A stretch of DNA of 34,673 nucleotides from Cryomorphaceae bacterium (GTDB lineage Bacteria; Bacteroidota; Bacteroidia; Flavobacteriales; Schleiferiaceae): positions 1 through 34,673 of the forward strand of contig WTIZ01000026.1 of NCBI GenBank assembly GCA_011525035.1, given 5' to 3'. This document shows, piece after piece, positions 1-8,865 of the stretch. Every line of letters begins with the position of its first letter. Positions within the stretch are counted from its first letter, which is position 1. Below the pieces are notes generated by a model, which did not search any database, had not been told where the DNA came from, and saw nothing but the letters and a program-made list of their open reading frames with translations. A program made the position numbers and the translations under genes.

Positions 1-2
1 CA

Positions 3-3000
3 ACGGACACGGTATGTCCAACATTGCCTACCAACCCTGATGTAACATTCAGTGTTGATATGAATGGCGTCACGTCTTCATTCACCAATGTTTATGTTAG
101 TGGTTCTTTAAACGGTTGGAGTGGTAATGCCAATCAGTTGACCGATCCAGACGGTGACGGTGTATACGAAGGCGATATCAACCTTGCTGCTGGTAACTAC
201 GAGTTCAAGTTTACATACGACAACTGGACGGGTCAGGAAAACCTCGATCCTGCAACAGCAGATTCAGTATGTACGCTGACCACAGGTATTTACACGAACC
301 GTTACATCACAATTGGTTCTTCTGATACTACTTTACCGACCTACTGTTGGGAAGAATGTACTGCTTGTCAGTCGACGTACACGCCAACAGCATGTGGCGA
401 TTTGTTCTTCTCTGAGTACGCAGAAGGTTCTTCGAACAACAAATACATTGAGATTTACAACCCAACAGCGAACCCTGTTTCGTTGAGTGGTTACACGGTT
501 TATGCTAGTGGTAATGGTGGTTCTTGGACCAACTCATTTACATCAAACGCAACGATTGCATCGGGTGATGTGTACATGATTGCCAACAGCTCATTGAGCA
601 GCACAGTAATCGGTAACGCAGATACAACATTATCTTACCCTTCTATCGTTCACTTCAACGGTGATGACGCCTTGATTTTGATGAACGGTAATGATACTAT
701 TGACGTATTGGGGGTTCCTGGTGTAGATCCAGGTTCAAGCTGGACGGTAGGAACAGGTTCTACAGCGAACCATACCCTAGTTCGTAAGGCTACAGTTGAT
801 ATGGGTTCTACAGACTGGACTACTGGTGCAGGTGAGTGGGATGTATATGCAAGTAACACTTGGACCTACTCAGGTGCACATTCAAGCAACTGTGTGGTTA
901 CTCCAAACGACGTAACCTTCCAGGTGGACATGAACAACGTGACTTCGTCGTTTACGAACGTTTACGTGAGTGGTACAGTGAACAACTGGAGCGGTAACTC
1001 GAACCAATTGACAGATCCAGACGGCGACGGTGTATACACAGGAACGCTTTCGTTGATGCCTGGTTCTTATGAGTACAAGTTTACTTACGATAACTGGGTT
1101 GGTCAGGAGTCACTAGACCCAACTCTGGACAGTGCGTGTACATTGACCACAGGTATTTACACCAACCGTTACGCGACGTTCGGCAATGCTGATACAACGC
1201 TTCCAGTGGTATGTTGGGAATCTTGTGCCTCATGTCCAGTACAAACAGACTTTGCAGTAACCTTCATGGTGAATACTGCCAATATCACTGTCGGTACTAA
1301 CGGTCTCTACCTTGGTGGTGGCGTTATTGGTGGTGCAAATGCTGTACAGCTGAGTGACCCAGACGGTGATGGAATTTACGTAGGTACGGATACATTGAAC
1401 GGTTCGAACGGAGGTAACTTCATCTTCTTGAATAGCCCAGCGAATGCTTGGGATTGGAACACGAAAGAAAACCTAACCGGTTTGTCTTGTGCGGATCCAA
1501 ACAACTACAACGACCGTATTCTACCGACGTTTACTCAGGATACGACATTGATGTTCTGTTTCGGAACGTGTTCTACCGATACATCTTGTACGGTAACAAC
1601 GACGAATCCAGATGTAACCTTTAGAGTAGACATGAGTAACGTAAGTGCTTCGTTTACGAACGTATACGTAAGTGGTACGTTGAACGGTTGGAGTGGTAAC
1701 TCGAACCAATTGACCGATCCAGACGGTGACGGTGTATACGAAGGCGATATCAACCTTGCAGCTGGTAACTACGAGTTCAAGTTTACCTACGACAACTGGA
1801 CAGGTCAGGAAAACCTTGATCCTGCAACAGCAGATTCAGTATGTACGCTGACCACGGGTATTTACACGAACCGTTACATCACAATCGGTTCTTCAGATAC
1901 AACACTTCCAGTATACTGTTGGGAAGAGTGTGTTTCTTGTGCGCCTGCAGCAACAGGATGTGACGAGTTGTTCTTCTCTGAGTACTCAGAAGGTTCATCA
2001 AACCACAAATACTTTGAAATCTACAACCCTACAGCGAGCGCAGTTTCGTTGAGTGGTTATACAGTTTACTTGAGTGGTAACGGTGGTTCGTTCACGAACA
2101 CATTCACCACATCTGCATCAATTGCATCAGGTGATGTGTATGTAATTTCAACGAACCAAGCGAACTCTGCGATTCTTGCAGAAGCAGATACGGCAATGGG
2201 CTTCCCATCGGTGGCACACTTCAACGGTGATGATGCCTTGATCCTTGTAAACGGTACGGATACCATCGATGTTATCGGTGTTCCAGGTGTTGATCCAGGT
2301 TCAAGCTGGACAGTTGATACAGGTTCTACGAAAGACCATACATTGATTCGTAAGTCTTCAGTTAGTGCTGGTCAAACAGATTGGACAGTAGGTGCGACAG
2401 AATGGAACGTACACCCACAAAACACTTGGTCGTTTGTAGGTGCTCATACATCGAACTGTATTTACACACCACCTGCACCATCGTTCCCAGATGTTGTTGC
2501 AATCAATACATTCAATAGCATGGATGCCAACGGCGTTGCAGATTCTATTGGTGCAATGAAGTGGGTAAAAGTTATCGTGACTTCTATTGACTTTGACGGT
2601 AATGCAGGGTACTCGTTCTACGCAGAAGATGCTACAGACGGTATCAACATTTGGAACTTTGCAGACAAGAGCGGTTACACCATGCCGATGATGGGCGATA
2701 GCTTGTACATCCACGGTGAGGTTGCTCAGTTTAGAGGTCTGACAGAATTGGAACCAGATTCAATTTACTTGGTGAACCAAAACAATACGCTTCCTGCAGC
2801 TTCAGTAGAAACTGCTTTGGACGAGACTACGGAAAGTGAGTTGATCCAATTGATCGGTATGTCGGTAGTTGATCCTACGCAGTGGCCAGCTTCTGGTTCT
2901 TCTGCGAACGTGGATATTACGAATGGTACAGATACGATGACTATGCGTATTGATAGCGACACAGACATTGACGGTTCAACAGCACCAGCGGGTATGTTTG

Positions 3001-4481
3001 ACGTTACTGGTCTAGGTTCTCAATACGATTTCTCTTCGCCATACGATGAAGGTTACCAAATCTTCCCACGTATGTTGACAGACATCTTCGAATACCCAAC
3101 GATTCCAACATATACTATTAGTGATGTAACGGGTATTGATGCTGACGGCGTTGCAGATAGCTTGGGTGTATTGTGTAAGGTAGTAGGTACTGTAATGGGT
3201 GTAGACCTTCAAGGTTCGGCAACTGCTATCCAGTTCACCATCCATGATGGTACAGACGGTATCGGTGTATACTCATCAGCGCCAGCTGCACAGTCGTACA
3301 CGGTAATGGAAGGCGATCAAGTTCGTTTGATTGGTTCTATTGGTCAGTTCAACGGTTTGACGCAGATGTATCCTGATAGTATCGCGTTTATTTCATCGAA
3401 CAACACGCTACCAACTCCAACAGTAGTAACGCAGTTGGGTGAGAATACAGAAAGTGAGCTTGTGACCTTTACAAGTGCAACACTTGTTGATCCGTCTCAA
3501 TGGACAGGTTCAGGTTCAGGTTTCAACGTAGACATCACGAATGGTACGGATACTATTGCGATGCGTATCGACAATGATGTAGATCTATATTCTCAAGCTG
3601 CGCCAACAGGTGCGTTTGATGTAACGGGTATCGGTGGTCAGTACGACTTCTCTTCTCCACATACATCAGGTTACCAGTTGTTGCCGCGCTACCAAGCGGA
3701 TATCGTTCCTGCAGCAGCAGTATACGTTCCTAAGATCGTAGTAAGTGAGATCATGCCAGGTTCAAATGCTTCTTCTTGGAATGCAGACTGGTTCGAAATC
3801 TACAACTACGGCGATACTGCAGTTGATCTAGCAGGTATGTCTTGGGACGATGAAAGTGGTATCTCAGGTACGTCGACATTCCCATCGGTTACAGTTGCTC
3901 CAGGTGAAGCAGTTGTTGTTTGGGACGACGTAGCAGCGAATGAGGACAGCTTACTAGTAAGCTGGAAATTATACCCAGGTTCAGTTCAAGTAATCTCTAC
4001 AGATGAGCTTACAGGTTCGTTCCCATCATTGAGCCAGAACGGCGATGGAGTATACCTATTCGATGCAGCAGGTATTGAGTTGACGAAGAGTGAGTACATC
4101 TCAGGTACTGCTGGGTACTCGATCGAGTTTGATACTACCGGTGCTTCACTAGGTGATGCAGTTGACGGTGTGAACGGTGCGTACACTTCATTGAATGGAG
4201 ATGTAGGTTCACCAGGTAACCTAACGCCTAATACAGGTGCAGGTGAGTTCACATTGAACGGACGCATTTACCCGAACCCGAACACAGGTCAGTTTAATAT
4301 TGAAATGGACCGTACAGACAACTACACTGTTGAGGTGATGGATGTTCGTGGTGCAGTTCTTTCAAGAATGACTGTAGAAGGAAACACTATCTCTGTAGAT
4401 GTGAATGTGAGTGCAGGTATGTACTTGGTTCGCGTAAGCTCTGCAAGAGGTACAGTAACTCAGCGTGTACAGGTGCTCTAA
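3..4481 (+). CDS. Giant modular T9SS-secreted exoprotein, 5'-truncated by the window edge
   Basis: The frame is open to the left edge, so the gene starts upstream. The first in-window start-like codon (TTG at 24) sits inside a repeat unit and is unlikely to be real. Residues are numbered from that codon. Modules in order: carbohydrate-binding-like beta-sandwich (4-110, motif LTDPDGDGVYEGD); lamin-tail-like domain (124-290, FFSEYAEGSSN); two more CBM-like units (295-405, 410-515, the second divergent); CBM-like (528-640); lamin-tail-like (646-812); two related OB-fold-like units (821-1028 and 1030-1232, both with a DxxGVADS-type start); a third lamin-tail-like domain (1234-1405); and a T9SS type A sorting domain (1411-1485, IYPNPNTGQFNIEM, ending MYLVRVSS...VQVL). 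The sorting domain implies outer-membrane translocation by T9SS and surface attachment or release. Paired cysteines (CWEECTAC) follow each CBM-like unit. No catalytic domain is visible, though one could lie upstream. Function unknown; polymer or DNA binding is inference. Confidence 0.85.
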   Translation, partial: TDTVCPTLPTNPDVTFSVDMNGVTSSFTNVYVSGSLNGWSGNANQLTDPDGDGVYEGDINLAAGNYEFKFTYDNWTGQENLDPATADSVCTLTTGIYTNRYITIGSSDTTLPTYCWEECTACQSTYTPTACGDLFFSEYAEGSSNNKYIEIYNPTANPVSLSGYTVYASGNGGSWTNSFTSNATIASGDVYMIANSSLSSTVIGNADTTLSYPSIVHFNGDDALILMNGNDTIDVLGVPGVDPGSSWTVGTGSTANHTLVRKATVDMGSTDWTTGAGEWDVYASNTWTYSGAHSSNCVVTPNDVTFQVDMNNVTSSFTNVYVSGTVNNWSGNSNQLTDPDGDGVYTGTLSLMPGSYEYKFTYDNWVGQESLDPTLDSACTLTTGIYTNRYATFGNADTTLPVVCWESCASCPVQTDFAVTFMVNTANITVGTNGLYLGGGVIGGANAVQLSDPDGDGIYVGTDTLNGSNGGNFIFLNSPANAWDWNTKENLTGLSCADPNNYNDRILPTFTQDTTLMFCFGTCSTDTSCTVTTTNPDVTFRVDMSNVSASFTNVYVSGTLNGWSGNSNQLTDPDGDGVYEGDINLAAGNYEFKFTYDNWTGQENLDPATADSVCTLTTGIYTNRYITIGSSDTTLPVYCWEECVSCAPAATGCDELFFSEYSEGSSNHKYFEIYNPTASAVSLSGYTVYLSGNGGSFTNTFTTSASIASGDVYVISTNQANSAILAEADTAMGFPSVAHFNGDDALILVNGTDTIDVIGVPGVDPGSSWTVDTGSTKDHTLIRKSSVSAGQTDWTVGATEWNVHPQNTWSFVGAHTSNCIYTPPAPSFPDVVAINTFNSMDANGVADSIGAMKWVKVIVTSIDFDGNAGYSFYAEDATDGINIWNFADKSGYTMPMMGDSLYIHGEVAQFRGLTELEPDSIYLVNQNNTLPAASVETALDETTESELIQLIGMSVVDPTQWPASGSSANVDITNGTDTMTMRIDSDTDIDGSTAPAGMFDVTGLGSQYDFSSPYDEGYQIFPRMLTDIFEYPTIPTYTISDVTGIDADGVADSLGVLCKVVGTVMGVDLQGSATAIQFTIHDGTDGIGVYSSAPAAQSYTVMEGDQVRLIGSIGQFNGLTQMYPDSIAFISSNNTLPTPTVVTQLGENTESELVTFTSATLVDPSQWTGSGSGFNVDITNGTDTIAMRIDNDVDLYSQAAPTGAFDVTGIGGQYDFSSPHTSGYQLLPRYQADIVPAAAVYVPKIVVSEIMPGSNASSWNADWFEIYNYGDTAVDLAGMSWDDESGISGTSTFPSVTVAPGEAVVVWDDVAANEDSLLVSWKLYPGSVQVISTDELTGSFPSLSQNGDGVYLFDAAGIELTKSEYISGTAGYSIEFDTTGASLGDAVDGVNGAYTSLNGDVGSPGNLTPNTGAGEFTLNGRIYPNPNTGQFNIEMDRTDNYTVEVMDVRGAVLSRMTVEGNTISVDVNVSAGMYLVRVSSARGTVTQRVQVL
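138..322 (+). repeat. Near-identical intragenic repeat, copy A
   Basis: These 185 nt in the first CBM-like unit match 1710-1894 in the fourth unit at an offset of 1572 nt (524 codons). I count 6 differences (about 97% identity), all synonymous. The roughly 105 nt just upstream, in the same domain pair, are much more diverged, so identity changes sharply near 138. Confidence 0.85.
1710..1894 (+). repeat. Near-identical intragenic repeat, copy B
   Basis: Partner of the repeat at 138-322. It covers the second half of the fourth CBM-like unit, from LTDPDGDG to the ITIGSS strand. It is a likely substrate for recombination or gene conversion within this gene. Confidence 0.85.
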
Positions 4482-4506
4482 GCCCTGTAGCTGAGAAGCG
4501 GATATG

Positions 4507-4541
4507 AAAAACCCGCGGCCCATAGGGTCGCGGGTTTTTTT
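4507..4541 (+). terminator. Rho-independent terminator after the giant exoprotein gene
   Basis: An 11-bp perfect stem (4507-4517 with 4529-4539) is extended inward by a G-U pair and three G-C pairs to an ATA triloop. It is followed by a T run, with an A tract on the 5' arm. It lies 25 nt after the stop codon at 4481 and insulates the next gene. Confidence 0.9.
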
Positions 4542-4615
4542 GTACTCTAAATTCACAGGAGGAATTTTTTTGATACCCACAGGTTTTGTAGATTTCTTCT
4601 TCAACCGTTGAACTC

Positions 4616-6319
4616 ATGAAGAAATTCTCTTTAATCTGTGTTTTTTTGGTGTTCAGTGGAGTGCTAAAATCTCAAAACCTTGTTGGCCCTGGTAACTCTG
4701 TGGATTTTGATGGGGTAAATGATGCCATAGATTTAGGAACCTCTTTTAATCAGCTGACTTTTCCAGTCACTATAATGATGTGGGTTCGACCAGCACAGCG
4801 TTCTGGTTCGACAGGCGTCATGTTTAACTCAAATACACTTAGTAGTTATACGAACTACCATGGTATAAATATGTCATCGCGCTCAGATAGATTATCGATC
4901 GCGTATGGGAACGGGGCTCCTGGTTGGAGTTCTTCAGGTCGACGAGGCTATGCCTATGTAACTACTGGTTTCGATACGGATTGGATTCATGTGACTGGTG
5001 TGATTGTAAACGCTAATTCAATGAAGCTCTATGTGAATGGTATCGAAGTGGTGGGCTCCTATACCGGTACACCGAATTCGGTGATTAGCAGGCCCACAAC
5101 TGGACGGTCTTACGTGGGCTACATGAAAAAGGCATCTGGTCATTACTTTGATGGTGAAATAGATGAGTTTCGAGTTTGGAACCGGGTATTGTCTGCGGCC
5201 GAAATCAGAGAGAATATGTGTACCAAAGTCGACCTTACATCAACAGGATTGACTATCGCCATAGATTTTAATGACGCATTGAACTCCTCTACCATAACCG
5301 AGCTTGTATCCGGAAGTTCCTTTAATAAAACGGGAGGTGCTAGTGCCTTACAATCTTCAGCTCCTGTTGGAGATGAGAGTGTATTTGATGTCGGGTCTTA
5401 CTCAAACTCAACGGTTGATTTGAACATAGGTACTGATAGTGTAAGGGTCACGGGCTTGACGAATGTCGCAAAAGGGGTACAGTTTTACCGCATCGATGGC
5501 GATACAATACCATCGTCAATAGCTTGCGTGGACTCGGCGGTATTAGGGGTGTATTTGATGCAAACGGATCTTGTAAATCAATCGAACTTTACACTTTCTA
5601 ACGCTGTAGCTGGATCCTTAAGTTTCAACCGAACAGGGGCAGATGAAAGTTGGACGGCAAGTACAAACTCTAGTTTCACCTGGCGTAAGGAGTTTATTCG
5701 AGATATGTTGTTTCAACCCGTTACTGCAGTCGATATTCCAGATACAGTCCTGTGTATTGGTGATGACTTGGTAATTACGCTTCCATCGAATTGGCCAGTA
5801 GTTTCTTGGAGCGATTCTACGCAAGGATTCAGTAATTACTTCGATGCACCTGGAACATTTTGGTATACGGCATCAGATCAATGCTATTCTGTGGGAGATA
5901 CCTTCTCAATTTCTATGATAGACTGTGATACTATTAGCACGGCCGATCCTGTTGATCAAATGGACGAAGATGATGCGGATGGTATCGCAGTGAATCCTGT
6001 TGAGGAAGAAGATGAACCGCCTGTGGATACAGTAGTTGTTGAACTAAAGCCTATCTATATTCCGACAGCCTTTAGTCCTAATAATGACGATGTAAATGAT
6101 CTATACAAAATCGTCGGTCTTGAGGACTACACATTTGATTTATTCATCTTCAACCGATGGGGTGTCCCAGTCTATTCATCATCGGTTTCTGATAATCATT
6201 GGGACGGGACTTACCGAGGTGATAATGTTCCTGAAGGTACCTATATGCTTCGACTCAATGTTAGAGATGAAGATGGTCAATTCAGAACCTTTACCCGTTC
6301 TTTAAACCTCTTTAGGTAG
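4616..6319 (+). CDS. LamG-domain exoprotein with T9SS type B sorting domain
   Basis: 567 aa. The N-terminus (MKKFSLICVFLVFSGVLKSQ) is a signal peptide, which supports the ATG at 4616. Residues about 25-215 form a LamG/concanavalin A-like beta-sandwich (VDFDGVNDAIDLG, later FDGEIDEFRVWNRVLS), a typical glycan- or protein-binding fold. A beta-rich spacer follows (250-360). An Ig/PKD-like unit runs about 370-435 (DTVLCIGDDLVITLP, then FWYTASDQ). An acidic Asp/Glu/Pro linker covers 440-475. The C-terminus (about 476-567) is a gliding-motility-associated, CHU_C-type domain (IPTAFSPNNDDVND, FNRWGVPVY, WDGTYRG, PEGTYMLRL), the T9SS type B sorting signal. It is probably a surface adhesin or binding protein; the ligand cannot be told. 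It converges on the glycan operon with only 7 nt between stop codons and no terminator. Confidence 0.88.
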   Translation: MKKFSLICVFLVFSGVLKSQNLVGPGNSVDFDGVNDAIDLGTSFNQLTFPVTIMMWVRPAQRSGSTGVMFNSNTLSSYTNYHGINMSSRSDRLSIAYGNGAPGWSSSGRRGYAYVTTGFDTDWIHVTGVIVNANSMKLYVNGIEVVGSYTGTPNSVISRPTTGRSYVGYMKKASGHYFDGEIDEFRVWNRVLSAAEIRENMCTKVDLTSTGLTIAIDFNDALNSSTITELVSGSSFNKTGGASALQSSAPVGDESVFDVGSYSNSTVDLNIGTDSVRVTGLTNVAKGVQFYRIDGDTIPSSIACVDSAVLGVYLMQTDLVNQSNFTLSNAVAGSLSFNRTGADESWTASTNSSFTWRKEFIRDMLFQPVTAVDIPDTVLCIGDDLVITLPSNWPVVSWSDSTQGFSNYFDAPGTFWYTASDQCYSVGDTFSISMIDCDTISTADPVDQMDEDDADGIAVNPVEEEDEPPVDTVVVELKPIYIPTAFSPNNDDVNDLYKIVGLEDYTFDLFIFNRWGVPVYSSSVSDNHWDGTYRGDNVPEGTYMLRLNVRDEDGQFRTFTRSLNLFR

Positions 6320-6326
6320 GAGTAGA

Positions 6327-6956
6327 TTAATTCTCGGTAGACTTCGAGCTGATGATGCTCTTTTCAGGATATACGAAGTTGTATTCCGGGCCTTTCAGCA
6401 TGCGTGGTTCAAACTCCAAATCCAGATAATTACAGATGGTTTTAAGTGTCCCTTCTGGGTCGCCAACAAGCTCTTTAAACGTGATGTTTAATGCACGATC
6501 GGTCACCTTGTTGATTTCATTAATGACCAGGTCGTATTCACGGCTCGCTTGCTTCTCGCTCATTTCAGTGCGCTTCACGATGGAAGAAACCACTTCCTCC
6601 TTCTTGCGAACGATGGTGATGATTTTGGCATCGCGATCGATGTAATCTTGTAAGGTTAGACGGCCGGTTGGGAATGGACGCAATTTGTGCGGTTTTGGTT
6701 CCCGGCCGAAATTCAGATTAACTATGCGGTTAATGAGGTGGCCAAAACGTGAGGCACGTTGGTTCATGCGAATTTGACGGTACGCCAAAAGCTTGTTGCC
6801 GTTGTAACGTTTACCAATCAGTCGGAACGTGTCCTTGGTAACACTCTCAAAGAGCATGTTGATCTCTGAATGGCCTCCAAGCATGGCCGCAAGCAGGGTA
6901 GTACCGCTGCGCTGACAGCCTAAAAGAAGAAGAGGTTGTGACTGATGGTTTTCCAT
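6327..6956 (-). CDS. Short sulfotransferase family protein
   Basis: 209 aa, last gene of the glycan operon. The PAPS 5'-phosphosulfate-binding loop is visible at residues 13-22 (GCQRSGTTLL). A 3'-phosphate-binding-type strand lies mid-protein (AKIITIVRKKEEVVSSIVKR). The family transfers sulfate from PAPS to sugars or other hydroxyl/amine acceptors. At 209 residues it is shorter than the usual 250-330, so some substrate-binding elements may be reduced. Its ATG overlaps the stop of the upstream glycosyltransferase by one base (TAATG), implying translational coupling. The acceptor is unknown; a glycan is inferred from the neighbours. Confidence 0.8.
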   Translation of the reverse strand: MENHQSQPLLLLGCQRSGTTLLAAMLGGHSEINMLFESVTKDTFRLIGKRYNGNKLLAYRQIRMNQRASRFGHLINRIVNLNFGREPKPHKLRPFPTGRLTLQDYIDRDAKIITIVRKKEEVVSSIVKRTEMSEKQASREYDLVINEINKVTDRALNITFKELVGDPEGTLKTICNYLDLEFEPRMLKGPEYNFVYPEKSIISSKSTEN

Positions 6957-7867
6957 TATCCGAAGATGTTGAAGTTCTTTTTAACCCAATTGGCCCCTAC
7001 GTAGGAGGTCACAAAGTAAAGGACTGTTTTTAAATCTAAAGGTGCCTTGCGCAAGAATTGACGTGCTTGCTTCATATCACCGATGAGGTAGAAGTAGCGT
7101 GCCCTGGAACCGTGCAGACGCCGGGTGGCCAATTTATAAAGCGCTGGGTAGCGGTCTTTATACTGTGCAGCAAAAGACATGCTGTAGTTGAAATCTATTT
7201 CTCTGTAGCGCGGATTCAGGCTGAGGTTGGACCCTTCTACGATACGGATGTATAGGCTTTCTGCAATTTCTGCAGAGTGCTGTCCTTCAAAGAGGCGAAC
7301 GACCCAATCGAAATCGACCATACCGTGCTCTTCTTCAAAAAGTATGTGCTTTAAAGAACTTTGGTAAACGATGGCACCGAGGTAGGTGTTTTGCCCCTGC
7401 TTGGATTTAGACAACTTGCTGGCAAAGGTGGCATTGGCGGGGAAGTGTTTGATGGGCTCTTCCGGGAATCTAATGCGTACGGTCTCGGTTCCTTTTTGTT
7501 GGTCAATCAATGTATAGCCGCTCGTTAAGATAGGGGCCGCGTCGAGGTGAGGCAGCAGCTTTTCCAACTTGAACGGTTCCCAAAGGTCGTCGTGGTCTGC
7601 TATGCATATCCAATCGCCAGTGCACGCTTTAAGACCGATGTTGCGCCCTGTGTTGGGGCCTCCGGTATTTGCTTTGGTCTGTAGGACTTGGATGTCTTTG
7701 TAGGAAGCTAAAACTTCGAGGGTGTTGTCTGTGCTGTGGTCGTCTACGACGAATACTTCCAGTTCAAAATTGACCCCGCGTCCCTCTTGGTTCAAGATGG
7801 AGTCCAAGGCAGCGCCAATGGTGGCACTTCCGTTGTAGGTGGTCATGATAACAGAGAAGCGAATCAT
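6956..7867 (-). CDS. Family 2 glycosyltransferase
   Basis: 303 aa from the ATG at 7867 (MIRFSVIMTTYNGS). That start makes a TAATG overlap with the upstream sulfotransferase stop. A longer frame starting at 7939 adds 24 Cys-rich residues inside the upstream gene and is unlikely. GT-A signatures: N-terminal SVIMTTYNGSATIG, the nucleotide-binding VDDHSTDNT (41-49), GPNTGRNIGL, and the DxD-type metal site DHDD (91-94). No membrane span is obvious, so it probably acts on the cytoplasmic face, adding a sugar from a nucleotide donor to a lipid-linked glycan. Donor and acceptor cannot be read from sequence. The stop overlaps the next gene's start by one base. Confidence 0.88.
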   Translation of the reverse strand: MIRFSVIMTTYNGSATIGAALDSILNQEGRGVNFELEVFVVDDHSTDNTLEVLASYKDIQVLQTKANTGGPNTGRNIGLKACTGDWICIADHDDLWEPFKLEKLLPHLDAAPILTSGYTLIDQQKGTETVRIRFPEEPIKHFPANATFASKLSKSKQGQNTYLGAIVYQSSLKHILFEEEHGMVDFDWVVRLFEGQHSAEIAESLYIRIVEGSNLSLNPRYREIDFNYSMSFAAQYKDRYPALYKLATRRLHGSRARYFYLIGDMKQARQFLRKAPLDLKTVLYFVTSYVGANWVKKNFNIFG

Positions 7868-8862
7868 TAGGCACGAACCTTTAATTCCTCGACAAGTGCA
7901 AGTACAGCATCGTACTCTTTCTGATGCGTTGTAATGCACTGGTCCAATTCATCTTTCTCCTCCTGGGTCAACGTTTTCTTCCACTTTTCTAAGGAGTTTC
8001 CCTTCGTCGTGGTGTTGATGTTGGCCATTTTGGTTCGGGCAATCTTTGCAGTCTCCGCAGCATGCTTTTCGTGTGTGCCAATGAAGTTGAAGATTTTCTT
8101 CATCAGCGCTTCTTGATCGGCAATGAGGTCTTCGTATTGGACGACCATTACCTTTTCAGGTCCAAGTCTTTTAGCCGTTTCTAAGCCAATTTTATTCAAT
8201 CGTATCCACATCTCGGGAATGAGTCCGAAGGTGGGTGGGTAGCTGGTTGGACCCAATACCGTTTCTGGGGTTTCATCAACGAGCGACCAACAGTCTTTGT
8301 GATCTTCCGGAAGGAAAGCGACCTTGCCTTTCTTGGTACGGTAGAAGTTGAAATGGACCTTCATCGAGGCGCTGTGCCCGCGAATGTCACGGATGATGTA
8401 CACAAACTTACTCGTGGGGAAGAGCTCGAGTACATATTCCATCTTGTTGATCAAGTGTGGGCTCTTATTGACGGGGATGATGTTCTCCCAGTCGTGAAAG
8501 ACGCGGCCAAATTCCTTGTTGTATTTGTTTGCTGCACGCATCAGGTGGCGCTTGAGTCCTTTACTTTCTTGGATGAAGTTGAAGAAGTAATTGCTCATCT
8601 GATAGGCGTACTGTCCCGAGGCGTCTTCTGCGGTCTTATGGACGCATTTAGCGCCTATTTGTGCCCCGCCGATATGGTTCCAAACCTTGTCGAGCTCGTC
8701 GCCTACCTTGAGCAGCTGAGGGTGACTAACCACCTTGCTCACCAAGAAGGTGGTGCCGCTTCGCATGACCCCAGTAATGAAAAGGGGTGGTTCAACCTCG
8801 CGCGACGGCGGCTGAGGATGCGTTTTAAGTGCTTTGCGAAGAAATTTAGGTAATCTGATCAT
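7867..8862 (-). CDS. Sulfotransferase family protein
   Basis: 331 aa. The PAPS 5'-phosphosulfate-binding loop is at 31-40 (GVMRSGTTFL). The 3'-phosphate-binding strand is around 153-168 (KFVYIIRDIRGHSASM), with Arg159 and Ser166 in the expected positions. The C-terminal third is helical and Lys-rich. It starts 3 nt after the oxygenase stop and ends overlapping the glycosyltransferase start (TAATG), so it is clearly in an operon. It probably sulfates a sugar or lipid head group of the same product as its neighbours; the exact acceptor is unknown. Confidence 0.85.
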   Translation of the reverse strand: MIRLPKFLRKALKTHPQPPSREVEPPLFITGVMRSGTTFLVSKVVSHPQLLKVGDELDKVWNHIGGAQIGAKCVHKTAEDASGQYAYQMSNYFFNFIQESKGLKRHLMRAANKYNKEFGRVFHDWENIIPVNKSPHLINKMEYVLELFPTSKFVYIIRDIRGHSASMKVHFNFYRTKKGKVAFLPEDHKDCWSLVDETPETVLGPTSYPPTFGLIPEMWIRLNKIGLETAKRLGPEKVMVVQYEDLIADQEALMKKIFNFIGTHEKHAAETAKIARTKMANINTTTKGNSLEKWKKTLTQEEKDELDQCITTHQKEYDAVLALVEELKVRA

Positions 8863-8865
8863 CGT

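Noticed and set aside
4387-4617. Minus-strand frames across the 4481-4616 intergenic region
   Set aside because: They run through a strong terminator hairpin and into the sorting-domain coding region; no recognisable features.
7868-7939. 24-residue N-terminal extension of the glycosyltransferase
   Set aside because: Cys-rich sequence inside the upstream gene; the ATG at 7867 fits both the TAATG overlap and the GT-A fold start.
8299-8853. 184-residue plus-strand open frame
   Set aside because: Lies entirely antisense to the sulfotransferase at 7867-8862, which has clear motifs; no family features in the antisense product.
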